From positions 11,024,780 through 11,088,779 of the forward strand of contig NC_080710.1 of the NCBI RefSeq assembly GCF_019097595.1: a stretch of 64,000 nucleotides of DNA. Reading direction: 5' to 3'. Positions 1 through 12,800 of this stretch are shown here, one piece after another. Position 1 is the first letter of the stretch. Each line of letters begins with the position of its first letter. Made by a program: the position numbers and the translations under genes. This DNA comes from Hemibagrus wyckioides (lineage: Eukaryota; Chordata; Actinopteri; Siluriformes; Bagridae). The notes beneath the pieces are model-generated. The model saw only the letters and a list, made by a program, of their open reading frames with translations. It was not told the DNA's origin and did not search any database.

Positions 1-13
1 CCAGAGATGTTAA
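1..13 (+). CDS. 3' end of a CTLD receptor gene (last codons only)
   Basis: The window opens in the final exon of a C-type-lectin-like gene. The bases read as the last base of a Cys codon, then Gln-Arg-Cys and TAA. This is the same ending as lectins A (12876) and C (39674). The following ~180 bases match the 3' untranslated region of the other copies, including the shared 'ctgtgatgcacaatcaagta' stretch. It belongs to the A/C-type subgroup. Everything upstream is outside the window. Confidence 0.8.
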
Positions 14-345
14 AAAATTGGGAACCATAACCATCACATATATCTGCTAAATTTGCCTTTGATATCATTTTATTTACAATGCAGTTCATAAACAGTACAT
101 AACAATTACAGAATTAGTACATGAAACAATCCTGTTCTGTGATGCACAATCAAGTATCATGTATTTTTCATGATTGAGAAAATTATATTTACACTATAAC
201 ATGTAGAATGTATTATAGTATATACATATACATACATATACTTGTGAGATGTCATTACAGTTTAAGTAGTGAATAATTAGAGATGCCTTTACAGTGGTTC
301 AATTAAAAATTCCTAATGCATTACAGCCTTACACTTTGTAATGCA

Positions 346-348
<3 letters not shown>

Positions 349-400
<52 letters not shown>
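349..400. repeat. (AT)n microsatellite
   Basis: Uninterrupted AT dinucleotide run followed by a short TTTA run. It lies where the 3' flank of the first lectin copy stops matching the other copies. Confidence 0.95.
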
Positions 401-404
<4 letters not shown>

Positions 405-1287
405 TTATTTATTGTAGAAACTTATTGTAGAACACAGAATTGATTATCTTCGTCAGTTGTGTGCTCTGTGGGCTGCAGTGGTTCAGCAGTGAATCTGCTG
501 TGTGGACCAGGAAGGGGAGGCTGGCATGCTACCGAGAGCTTCCTGTAATCATCAGAATGCTTGCTTTGTCATGCTGGTGTGTGTGTGTGTGTGTATGCGG
601 GTGGGGGGTGCTATAGAAGAGAATTTAGGCAAAAGCATCGATAGTACCCAGTCAGCCCTAGAGGTACACATCTCCTGTATTTAAGTAAAAGTACAGATAG
701 TCTAGTTAAAATGTTACTCCAGTAACATTCAATTAGTCCTCAAGTCCTCAATTTGAATTTCTGCAAAAGTACTTGTATCCATATGTACTTGAGTAAAAAG
801 TACTACATTTATCCTAGCTCTAATATTGTCATTTTTTGCAAACTATTCATTTTTTGTGAGAAGAATCTGTCACACTACTCACACATGCCTGTTAATACAA
901 GATCTGAGAAGTGATCATGATACAGATGCCAGTTAACATTATTCTAAATCAAGGAGCACAAGGGGAACATGGGGGCTGTAAAAGAGTATGACTTGAGATC
1001 AGTTAGGTTTTTGCTGTTTTCTGTTTCCTGTTAACTAACCATACACCACACAATTAAGATAAAAAAGATAATGATAGACTTATTCACATACACAAGAAAA
1101 TACCATAATACATCATGTCCTCACCTCCATGTTTTCTCAAATATGATGCTGAATTCTTGTAAGAAGAAATCATATGTTACTGAGGCAGAGTGTCTTGTGT
1201 GTGCAGGTGTTGGGATGGGGTCAGGGTTTTTTTCATTCCTAGGCTACAGTATTTCAGGCTGTGACACTGCAGTTTTAATGCTTTACA

Positions 1288-1464
1288 GCAAGGGTCCCCA
1301 ACCATGGACCATTTGGTACCGGGCTGCAAAGAAACAATAATTAAACTCATAATTTTATTTATATAACTTTAAATTATATGTATTTTATTAAAAGAAATCG
1401 CCAATTCCGCCCGCGTCTCAGTCCCGCATTTGATGCAGCTGCGGGTTTTTCCATACATCAGTAA
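1288..1464. mobile_element. Possible hAT-type element fragment
   Basis: The stretch begins with a 'ggtccccaacc' type end followed by 'ggtaccgggctgc', which resembles the terminal sequence of vertebrate hAT non-autonomous elements. It is cut by the TAA target site of the Harbinger-like element that begins at 1465. The other end was not found, so the assignment is weak. Confidence 0.35.
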
Positions 1465-3401
1465 TGCTGAGTTCACACTGCACGATTTTAGCCCTGATTT
1501 TCAGTCGCCGACTGGTTTTGCGAAATGGCTGACAAATGCCCGAAATTGGAGGCAAATCGGAGCTCGTGCACACGAGTGACAATCACACAGTGTAAATTAC
1601 CAAACATGCAATCTGAGAGAATCGCTGATCAGTCGCCGATGCACGTGAAATATTTGGCATGCTAAATATCTGGACCTGTCGGCAACTCAAAGTCCTGCTG
1701 TGTGAAAGGAGTTCTGACTGAATACCTCGGCGATGACCTACAGCCAATGAGAGAGTAAGATACAGGGCAGCGGTCAGTTCAGGGAGGAGTTTTTGACCAC
1801 AATATCAGCAAGCATGGCTTTAGTTGGAGCACAATATTATAGTTGAATAGAGTTTATAGGTTTTTATCAGACAAAAATGTATTAAATATAGTTATATCAG
1901 AATAAATAAGCTGTACAATAGCATCAAACAGAAATAAAGCAGAAACATTTGCTTGACCAGCCTCATCAGCAGCAGCAGCACATTGCAAAATTATTCATTT
2001 GGTCAATTCTGCAGAATGCACAATCCTTGTTCCCCACACTGACCATTTGGCTCGCGAACTTTTTGTGGGGTTCCATTTCCAGTCTCGCGCAAGAACTCTT
2101 ATTATTTCTTGCGTACGTTTGGTTGTGAAATGCAGTTTGCGGACCAGACAGAGCTGTGGGCGATTCTTCTTATTGTGAAGTCATACAGTGTGAAACCTCG
2201 TGTCACCGACCCATCATGCAGTGTGAACACAGCAGTGACTGAATGCTACCACAGATAGTCGTGCAGTGTGAACACAGCAGTGACTGAATGCTACCACAGA
2301 TAGTCGTGCAGTGTGAACACAGCAGTGACTGAATGCTACCACAGATAGTCGTGCAGTGTGAACACAGCAGTGACTGAATGCTACCACAGATAGTCGTGCA
2401 GTGTGAACACAGCAGTGACTGAATGCTACCACAGATAGTCGTGCAGTGTGAACACAGCAGTGACTGAATGCTACCACAGATAGTCGTGCAGTGTGAACAC
2501 AGCAGAGACTGAATGCTACCACAGATAGTCGTGCAGTGTGAACACAGCAGTGACTGAATGCTACCACAGATAGTCGTGCAGTGTGAACACAGCAGTGACT
2601 GAATGCTACCACAGATAGTCGTGCAGTGTGAACACAGCAGAGACTGAATGCTACCACAGATAGTCGTGCAGTGTGAACACAGCAGTGACTGAATGCTACC
2701 ACAGATAGTCGTGCAGTGTGAACACAGCAGTGACTGAATGCTACCACAGATAGTCGTGCAGTGTGAACACAGCAGTGACTGAATGCTACCACAGATAGTC
2801 GTGCAGTGTGAACACAGCAGAGACTGAATGCTACCACAGATAGTCGTGCAGTGTGAACACAGCAGTGACTGAATGCTACCACAGATAGTCGTGCAGTGTG
2901 AACACAGCAGAGACTGAATGCTACCACAGATAGTCGTGCAGTGTGAACACAGCAGAGACTGAATGCTACCACAGATAGTCGTGCAGTGTGAACACAGCAG
3001 TGACTGAATGCTACCACAGATAGTCGTGCAGTGTGAACACAGCAGAGACTGAATGCTACCACAGATAGTCGTGCAGTGTGAACACAGCAGAGACTGAATG
3101 CTACCACAGATAGTCGTGCAGTGTGAACACAGCAGAGACTGAATGCTACCACAGATAGTCGTGCAGTGTGAACACAGCAGAGACTGAATGCTACCACAGA
3201 TAGTCGTGCAGTGTGAACACAGCAGAGACTGAATGCTACCACAGATAGTCGTGCAGTGTGAACACAGCAGAGACTGAATGCTACCACAGATAGTCGTGCA
3301 GTGTGAACACAGCAGAGACTGAATGCTACCACAGATAGTCGTGCAGTGTGAACACAACCATGATCTGACCACTCTGAAAATCCTGCAGTGTGAACTCGCC
3401 A
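1465..3401. mobile_element. Non-autonomous PIF/Harbinger-like DNA transposon (MITE) with internal minisatellite
   Basis: The left end reads TGCTGAGTTCACACTGCA. The right end, reverse complemented, reads TGGCGAGTTCACACTGCA, so 16 of 18 terminal bases agree. The trinucleotide TAA flanks both ends (1462-1464 and 3402-3404). A TWA duplication with such ends fits PIF/Harbinger, although the superfamily call is inference. No transposase frame is present. About 750 bases of unique interior precede a 1.14-kb tandem array (2217-3356) that makes up most of the element. Confidence 0.7.
2217..3356. repeat. 45-bp minisatellite, about 25 copies
   Basis: Head-to-tail copies of a 45-bp unit with almost no length variation. 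The only frequent change is a T/A difference in 'agcag(T/A)gact'. Because 45 is a multiple of 3, both - strand frames stay open for 370-410 codons, but the predicted peptides are pure repeats and not a gene. The part 'gtgcagtgtgaacacagcag' matches the reverse complement of the element's own left end at 18 of 20 bases, so the unit is a transposon terminus that was amplified. Confidence 0.95.
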
Positions 3402-3404
3402 TAA

Positions 3405-5020
3405 ATCTAGCTAAAATGAGCTCCCTCATCACAGTCAGCTTTATTGTCAGAGCTGCTGATATAGAAAATGAAGCAACAGCTTCTGACTAATCTGTACAAG
3501 TTAACACAGACGTCTGTACTTCAGAAATTTGCAAAAAATGTGAAGTAGTAATATTGCACTATAATTTCTCTAGAATGCAAAAAATATAAAACAATACACT
3601 TCAAAATCTATAATAATAATGTATAAATAATGTTAGTTAATGGATATTTGCATATTTATTATCACCCATGCCATCAACATTTTAAAGAGAATGTCAGAAA
3701 CCAAAAATAAAACAAAATCCCAATAAACAGGGTGGGAGTTTGTATGTGTGTGACTGGGGTGAAGTATGTCTCACAGTTGCAAAGAAACAACTTTGACTGC
3801 CATTGGGGTGGGGGTGGGGCGTTTGTATGCAAATATGTGAAATGAACCATTTTTATTGCATATGTTGATTATTGTATATGTTGATTTAATTTTTTTTTTT
3901 CAATTTTAACTTTAAAATGGTAAATTTTACCAGCAACATAACACGAGGGCTACTGGAACCTTATAGCAAATTAAAATTTTAAATAAAAATCAGACACTGA
4001 AAGAGTTAACTCTCAGTGCTGGTCCCAATTCCAGATAAAATGGGAGGGTCATCCGGTGTAAAACCTGTGCCAAGTCTAATATGTGGACCAAATGATCTGC
4101 TGTGGAAAGCCCAAACTGAGAGTAGCCAAAAGAACAAGAACACCACAATATCTGTTCCAGTCATGCAAAATAGGTAATTCATGTTTAAAACATCTGCACA
4201 TCTGTAAGGACTGGAAATACTGACATCTCACTATTAAAATACACCTGCTGGTTCTTAAGCTGCCTTTTTAGTTCACTGGAAAGTTATCTAGAAGAGACAG
4301 GAATTGGTATTCATACTGATAAGACTGAACAAAAAACGAGCTTTTACAACTCTTTATTTGTCGGCCAAATAGACCTAAGATGTCATGTTAAAACTTTGAT
4401 AATGTAGGTCATCTATTTTGAATCATTCAAATCTCACACAAAATACTGAACAAAAGTGCTGCTGATCTCCCTGTTGCTTACTGGTCTCTATGTGGGCTTT
4501 TCTTAGGTCTGGAGGAAGTCCGCAAGCAGTTCTAATATCAATTAAAGCAGCTATAATTAACCCAGATTGGAGTAGCTTTAGTTGCCTGAGATGTATAAGA
4601 ACTAGAAGCCATTATGAACACAGATGCTTATGTGTGGAAGTTTGTTGAAGGATAAGAGGGATGGTAAACTGCAGACAGAGAAGAAGGATTGGTAGTTTGT
4701 AAGAATGTGACCAATTAATAGCATGGATAATGTGTAAACTAGTGTTCCTCTCTGGCTCGTTCTCCTGTTTGTGACTGATAAACAACTTGCTGCTCAGCCT
4801 GTGTGGTAAAATCCAATTTTCTACCACTTTACAGGTTTGTTGATGCCTTTGTCGCCACTGTGCACTGGACAATGGGAGCCTGTACATTTCGGCGAGATTG
4901 TATCCTCAAAAACAAAAACATGTAACACATATCAGGGCTATATGTATATTTCTATAAATTACTTTACTGATCATTAGTACATTAGTGTAGTACCATAAAA
5001 ATGACATTACATTTAATTTA
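3405..5020. other. AT-rich spacer, no gene seen
   Basis: No convincing exon, RNA gene or intact element was found. The part around 4490-4760 is similar to sequence upstream of lectin C (about 27.85-28.0 kb) and of the decayed copy near 41.0 kb. It therefore appears to be the distal 5' flank of the lectin duplication unit. Confidence 0.5.
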
Positions 5021-5022
5021 TT

Positions 5023-5196
5023 GGTAGCTCAATGGTTAAGGCATTGGATTAGTCATCAGAAGTTTGAGCATTCAAATCTCAGGGCCACAAGCAGCTGCAG
5101 ATCAGCTTAACCCTCACTTAACCCTCCCTTCTTTGTATATACATAAGATAATTATAAGTTGCTCTGGATGAAAGCATCTGCAAAGTGCTGTAAATG
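5023..5196 (+). repeat. tRNA-derived SINE
   Basis: The stretch starts with a tRNA-like box A segment ('gtagctcaatggttaagg'), has a box-B-like segment about 40 bases later, and ends with the tail 'gctctggatgaaagcatctg' followed by 'aaagtgctgtaaatg', typical of fish SINEs. It is diverged and is not a tRNA gene. Confidence 0.75.
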
Positions 5197-5639
5197 AATT
5201 TTACAGTGATGGTCGGCAATTAGTCCAGAAAACCTCCCAAACTCTTTCAAATATCTTTGGTGTTTTGAAAAGGATTTTCTCAGGAGTGCAGTATGAAATA
5301 ATATTGTTGATTCAATGTCTTCTTCATGGAGGCTATGTAGATTAGATTTCCACTTCATTAATATACATTTCTTTCCCCAACAGTTCCATCCATGAGGGTG
5401 AAATACCTTTTATGAAGAGAATAATCTAACAGTATAACCAATACCCAAATTATAGGCTTATTATTTATGCAAATACCTATAATGTTTGAAGACACATCAA
5501 TTATATATTCACAGAAGTCATTTAGCATAGTTCAACATGAGAAGCTTTTGAAAAGGGTAAGGTTGTTTCTAATAGATGTTTAGGAAAACTGACAGTCCAA
5601 AGAATCAACTAAACAGAAATTTCCTTTTGTCATAGCGAC

Positions 5640-5770
5640 CATAACTTATTTTAATTAAATTCAGCAGAAAAGAAGAGGGAAGTGTCTGGACGGTGTGTTA
5701 GAATAAAAGTGTAATGAGGAACTGTGAAGCAATCAAGATAGGGGATGAGTATGTATTAGGGCTTTGAGAA
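5640..5770 (+). promoter_or_regulatory. Putative promoter / 5' UTR of lectin A
   Basis: This block is conserved upstream of exon 1 of lectin C (28240-28400), upstream of D (42410-42560) and in a relic near 41210. It holds a TATA-like 'gaataaaag' at 5701-5709 and an upstream purine-rich 'agagggaagtg' that resembles an ETS/PU.1 site. Conservation between copies is visible; promoter function is inferred. Confidence 0.45.
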
Positions 5771-5965
5771 TTTCTCTAAACAGTGAGTCTCCTGTTTCTA
5801 TTTTGTTGATAGATACATGGATTTGTACTTGTTTTTGAGAAACAGCAGTTACATAAGTCCCTTTGTCTGTTTTGTTTTTTTTTTTTCCTGTCTGACATCA
5901 CTGAGTACTTATTAAGAAAAACGAAACCGAAGTGAGACCACAAACACCGATAAACACTGACTGAC

Positions 5966-8900
5966 ATGGAGATGAAAAAGTTTGCTCCAGTTGAAGTGCA
6001 AGATGTTAAGGATGCTGAAAAAAGCAAAAAGGAAGAAACAAAAGGTAAGAAACAAACACAAAAAAAGTCTCATCAATAGCATTCTCTATTCTACAAATGG
6101 TTATTTGATAACTGATAAGCTACTTGGCTCAAACTCTTATGATCTAATTAGCTCCCAGTTTGTATGTTTTCCTGTGTGTACTTTCCCAGTGCATGAATTT
6201 CTCCCATATTAAATTAAATGATTTAAGAATTGCCCTGTTTGCACTATTCCTGTTTGTACTTTTCCAGTACATGATTTTATCTTCCAGTTCTTCCATATTC
6301 TAACCAGCTTTCCACTTTTTCTTTGCCTAGAAGAAGAAGAAGAAAAAGAAGGAACTATTTTATACCGCAAACTGAAGAATCCACCAGAAGAAATTTGTAC
6401 TATAGCTTCATTGCCTGCTCCCACTCCAAAACAAACTGAAGGTAAACAACACTGCAGCATGATCTGAAATAAATATTTACTTAATTAAACTACAGGCTTA
6501 AATTATCTTAAATTAGGAATATGGCACTAACACAGAGAAGTTGTGTGATAAGGTCTAATGCATGTATAAAGATGGTTGAAAGATGGTATATAGGGTGAAC
6601 AGGAGACATTTAAAAAATTGTAGGACATTTCAAATACCCACTTATCCTGGATATCTAAATAAGCTCCTGAAATAAAAAAATAAAGGAACAGACACCAGAC
6701 ACAGAGGAAAAGTGAAAGTAAAGCTGAAATGATTCTTAATGTATTTAAAAGTATATTATGTTTTAGGCAGTGGTGGGCCATCAGGGCCAGCAAGGCTTTC
6801 TCTGCCGGCCTAAACAACATTGATCTGAATCACTGACTTGCATTTTAATATATGTAATATATTTTTCCATGAATGTGTATTAAGTTATTTCCAATAGTCT
6901 ATTCTCTACATTTCATAGCTTTTCTCTTGGTTGTGCTGCTTCCAGTAGTGTATATTTATGATAAGAGTATTTATCCAATCACATTTCAGCCAGTGGCTGA
7001 CATCATGTGTTGCCAGAGTGAAAATCTGAATCAATACTGCAGGCACCCATAGCTTAAAATAAGTGGCAATGAAATTTTTACCTTAACTAATCAGATTTCG
7101 AGTTGGCGTCACTGGGGCCATCTAGCAGGCATACAATTACATTAGCAATTTCCGATTCTAGAATTTAAAGGGGGCTCAGCCCCCAATGAGGGTATAATAG
7201 TAATAAATAAATAAATAAATAAAATAAAGGTTTGACTGACAGGGTAGGATGGTAAACGTATTGCAGCATTACACTGTATTGCATAGATGTGTATAACATT
7301 TGAGTACTGAAGAAACCAAATATGAGTCTTCCTGATTACACACACACACACACACACTTGTCCTCTGATCCTCGCTCTGCGACGCTGTGGTCTGCGGGTT
7401 GAAGAACACGCTGAAGGACAGGGAGGAGCTGAAGTCTGCCGCTGTTTTCATATGAAATTTAAAGAGGACTGAGGCGGAATTGGACTGATTGGAATTTTTG
7501 ACCATTCTTCCAGAAGCGCATTTGTGAGGTCACACACTGATGTTGGACGAGAAGGCCTGGCTCTCAGTCTCCGCTCTAATTCATCCCAAAGGTGTTCTAT
7601 CGGGTTGAGGTCAGGACTCTGTGCAGGCCAGTCAAGTTCATCCACACCAGACTCTGTCATCCATGTCTTTATGGACCTTGCTTTGTGCACTGGTGCACGG
7701 TCATGTTGGAAGAGGAAGGGGCCAGCTCCAAACTGTTCCCACAAAGTTGGGAGCATGGAATTGTCCAAAATGTCTTGGTATGCTGAAGCATTCAGAGTTC
7801 CTTTCACTGGAACTAAGGGGCCAAGCCCAGCTCCTGAAAAACAACCCCACACCATAATCCCCCCTCCACCAAACTTTACACTTGGCACAATGCAGTCAGA
7901 CAAGTACCGTTCTCCTGGCAACCACCAAACCCAGACTCGTCAGTGAGCGAATACTTTTGGCAATATAGTGTATATATATATATGGCACCTCTGTAAATTT
8001 TACTTATGACCATTCAAGCAGCTGTCTGAGGAGCTACCACTGAGCTACTGCTGCTGTTATAGAACATTTTTCTACATCTGAACAATCAGACCTGAGAATT
8101 TAACAGTACTGCGATATAAATGTTTTAGAATTTAATAAATTGGCTGGTTGGTATATCACTATCATTAAACTACAAGGCCAGCCCTGTCTTTGTCTTTTGT
8201 CGATGTTTAGGCTAGACTACTGATAGTGTCTGAAAGGGCTAAATAATCAAAGATACCAGGTCTGCAATATTCATAATAAAAAAATGTAAACACAGTGACT
8301 CTATCTCTGGCATGATTGTTGGTGCCTCATGGGCTGGTTTAAGTATTTCAGAAATTGCTGATCTCCCAGGATTTCCATTCAAAATTGTCTTAAGGGATTT
8401 TACAGAATAATCCAAAACAACAAAACAAAATGTTCAAATAACATTCTCTGTGCCAATAATTGTTAGTAGGTAATTAAAAAACAAGTAAACCAATTCACTG
8501 TCACAAATACATGCAGTAATACACAGGGTTAACTGATGTTAAAAGATTTTAAAAGAGGACTTGAAATGATATACTTCATCAGTTCATCACTTCATCTGGC
8601 AAAATCTGTGGAAGAAAATGCACTCTGGCTCGGGCTCAGTCCAAAACTCTGCATTATCGTACTACAGTGTATGTTGTAATAGTGCAACATCCTAAATAAA
8701 CTACTTGATCATGTTATTTGTGAACTATCCAGAAACAGTCCCCAACATAGGCCATGAGGTTACCATGGAGACAATCACAGAGCCTTCCATTGGGGCATTC
8801 ACGGGCTGCGCGTGCATAACATAATAAAGAGTTAGGGAACATCAAGCCTCACTATAGATGCAGCAAGACTCCACCAAACATTGTGTAAAGGTTGTAGGTT

Positions 8901-9642
8901 AAACCTGACTGATCTACATCAAATGTACATAAAATTTTGCAATTTCGGGCCTTATGCGGATGCGAAAGTGTGCGCGGAATCGAAGGAGGAAGTGACCACA
9001 GGTGAAGGACGAAAACTAAACACATGAACACATACTAGCTTGAGGAGTTTCTACATGTCATGGGTTGAGCTACATGATTGTTTCTCCTTTGTTTAGATGT
9101 TTACAGGAGAGTTCGTCTGTATAAGATGATTTCCGCTGTTTTCATCATTCTCTCTTTGCTCTTGCTGGCTGTGGTTCTTGCTCTGGCTATGAAGTGTAAG
9201 TAAAGCATTAATGGTTAGTATGTTACAGGCTCATTCACATCAAACTGGTGCTGCTGTGAACATCAACACCACATCTAGCTCCAGCCCTCACTCATATAAA
9301 GAAAATTTAACAGGTGTTAGCTTTCTGTAGTCACTTTATTCACAATGGAAGGTGGAATGGAGGTGAATGCCCATCTTAAAGGACATCATTGACAATTTGA
9401 TGTAGAAATATTTTTTATCTTGCACTACAACTATGACCCAGTATATCTCTCCAGTTTTAGAAGCTTATGACGACCAGTTTGGATAATGCAAAACAAACAA
9501 ACAAACAAACAAAAAATAAAAATATGCAGCAAAACTTCAATGATTTCATATTCAGATTTGTCACATACACAACCCTACACACAGTACATAAACACAGTAC
9601 ATTTGCAGATAAACAAAGATGAACAATAATAAAGATAGATAA

Positions 9643-9739
<97 letters not shown>

Positions 9740-9744
9740 GTCTA

Positions 9745-9823
<79 letters not shown>

Positions 9824-12800
9824 CCACCTTCTGCAGTGCTATTTTTGGTGTTTCTTTTTGAGTTCTTGGCACTAGATGGTGCATAAATGCAGCACAGTTT
9901 CTTCTGAAACCCATGCGAAGTAAGACTGTATTGGATAATGAAAGCTTTTTACTTTAGGGTTATTCCAAATGTAAGCTAAAATAAAGAACATGACGAGGAT
10001 GTGTTCAGATTATTTGTTTATTTTTTTGGTAATTTGCTGTCCAAAAGCTTATTTTCACTGGCCTGTTAAATCTAAAATAATTTCACCCTGAAAGTATCTT
10101 GAATGCATTTTGTGTTTTGACTCCTAAAATAAAATATGAATTGTTGTTCTTTATTGACATCAAATATGTCTATAATAAGATAGTTAGTTATGTGTTAGTA
10201 TTTTATGCAATATTACTTGTTTTTGCTTACATAGACTGAATATATAAAATGAAGGTATTTTTTTCTGTCTAAAATACAACATTCATTCATTGTTTCTATG
10301 TTCCCTTGATGCCAAAACGTCAGTAAATGTGAAGAGTCCAGAGAGCGCTGAATCAAAGTTTATCTGTGAACAATGTCAGACCACGTGCCCCCCACCAAAG
10401 ATCATCCCAGGTAAAACCCTATAACATCAAATCTGCTAAAAAACACTGATTTAGAATTCTAAATGTTCTTCATGTATAATGCTTTATTTATAATCTCTTT
10501 ATAATGCTCTACTGTCCTGTTTTAGCCTTTGTGTGAATTCATTATGTTTCTTTTTGTCATTTGTGAGCTGTGTATTAAAACCTGCTGTTTCTCAGCAGGG
10601 TGTCAGTGCTGTGAGTGTGAGGAAGATTGGGAGAAGTTTGAGAACTCCTGCTACTTCTTTTCTGAGACACGTCTAAACTGGCAGGAGAGCAGGGAGGAGT
10701 GTCAGAAACAGGGCGGAGACCTGGTTGTTATTAACAATAAAGAAGTGCAGGTTAAGCAGTTAATCGCTCAGACACTCAAACTAAGACTGACATCAATATT
10801 AAAGACAGGTTAAAGGTGTTCATCTTACTGGTGTGAATTCTGTCTTTATTACTGTAGGAGTTTCTAAATGAGTATGGGAACGTGAGGTACTGGATTGGGT
10901 TACATTATTCAGAAGAGCAGCGATGGATGTGGATTAACAATACTGCATCAACCCAGAGGTGAGTTATCAGTGCTTTGTTTCTCCACGGTTCTGTTTAATA
11001 AGAACCCCAGCAAGGCTATTTGCCAGTGCAACATCCACTACAATCAGTGTAGCTGCTGTACTGAGAATGATCCACCATTTAAAATAACACCTGTTCATTG
11101 GTGGACCTATAGTGGCCCCATTCCACTGATGTAGGGTTAAATGCAGGTTTCACAAAATGCACATAGCAACAGATAGGCAACATCTTTTTTTTTAATTAAA
11201 AAAATTAAATAAAGCAAAAAGAATAAAACAATGTACACGAAACTTTCCTTTGCTCTATCCTAAAAGTGTATGTTACAAACAATTTTCACTTTACGTGAAA
11301 CATAGTATAAAGGTGTAACACTGCCTCAGTTTCTTTTATCTATCCCTCTAAGCTCTGGATGCGGCCCTGATTTCTTTCTCTGTTTCTTCCGGTATCTTTT
11401 TGGCAGGTCGCTTGAAGATTGCATATATAATCTTTCTGAATTGTTTCCTACATTGATAAATTGTAAACTGTAGAATACAATGTTGTAAAATAAATTAGAT
11501 ACATTTTAAATGCATAAAACATGCTATATTAGTATAATATATGCTATATTGCTTATTAATATATGCTATACTGCTATAACTAAAAGTTTGTGGGCACTTG
11601 TCCATGACCCCACATGTGGTTTTTAACTAAACACTTGCGACAAAGTTTAAAGCACAAAATTGCATAGAATGTACTTGTATACAGCGTTCCTTCACTGGAC
11701 CCCTGTGGATAAAGGGAGCTACATGATATGGTTTGCCAAGGTGAGGAACAACTTAGGTCCATATCTCATCCTAAATTTCAGTCCTCAATTCATCCCAAAG
11801 GTATTCAGTGGGTTTGAAGTAGGACTCTGCACATAAAACATGGTCAGCAACAAAGGTTTTGACAGTCACAAGTTTTGTGGTTGATGTGAACATTATCTAA
11901 AGCTGCTGGCCTGTATCTGCACAATTTTATGCATTGTGCTGCTGCTTCATAATTATCTGATTAGATAATTTCGCAAATAAGTACGTGTACAGGTGCTCCC
12001 AAAAAGATTCCCAGTAACAGTTTATAATCAACAAATACATATTTCACAATAAACAAATACATAGTTCTAAATACAGCTGTAGTAAAGAGCTGTATGTATA
12101 CAAATACAAAGCTGTATGTATGCAAATCTGTGTGTATACAAATACAAAGGGAAATGGTAGCTCAGTGGTTATGGTGTCGGAATAATGACTGAAAGATTGT
12201 GAATTTGAATCCCAGTTTCACCAAGCTACCACTGCTAGGCCCTTGGGTAAGGTCCTTAACCCTCAATTGCTCAGTTGTATAAAAATGAAATGTAAGTTAC
12301 TTTGGGTAAGTGTGTCTGCCAAATGACCTTAATGTAAATGATTAATTAGGTATATGAAGTATAATTGTACAGACAGGGGAAGAAAATTCTCCTGACATTT
12401 CTCAGCAGCACCTTGATTTTGCCATCTCTGTTGCTCACTGGATTTTTTGTAAAGAACTTATGACTGTTATAAAAATCCAAGCAGTTTCAAACTTAATCAA
12501 CACAGCCCATCTGACAACAGCAACCATGCCATGGTTTCAGAGATCACACTTTTCCCCCATTGTAATGTTTGAATGAAATTTAAATGCAGCTCTTGATGTA
12601 CATCTATTTGATTTTATGCATTGAACTTCTGCTACATCACTGGGTAATTAGATAATTGCATGATGGTGCAAGAGTACAGGTATTCCTATTAAAGTGGCCA
12701 GTCAGTGCATGTGTTCACATTGTTTTTTTTTTGTTCTCAGCTACTGGTCCCATGGCCCGCCAAATCCAGGCTCTCAAAGCTCCTGTGCACTGCTAAATGG

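Noticed and set aside
502..684. 60-codon frame near the left edge
   Set aside because: Contains a GT-repeat stretch and no family resemblance. Its start shares 'gaccaggaaggggaggct' with the Gypsy relic at 16110, so it is likely retroelement debris.
2217..3356. CRISPR-like regular array
   Set aside because: The units are contiguous with no unique spacers, the genome is eukaryotic and the unit derives from a transposon end.
2203..3432. Two long - strand frames (409 and 372 codons)
   Set aside because: They only translate the 45-bp minisatellite; the frame stays open because 45 is a multiple of 3. No start context, splice signal or non-repeat content.
5023..5196. tRNA gene
   Set aside because: Box A-like sequence is present but no cloverleaf can be formed, and the 3' part is a typical SINE tail.
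7524..7946. + strand frame of 140 codons
   Set aside because: Antisense shadow of the Tc1 transposase frame on the - strand.
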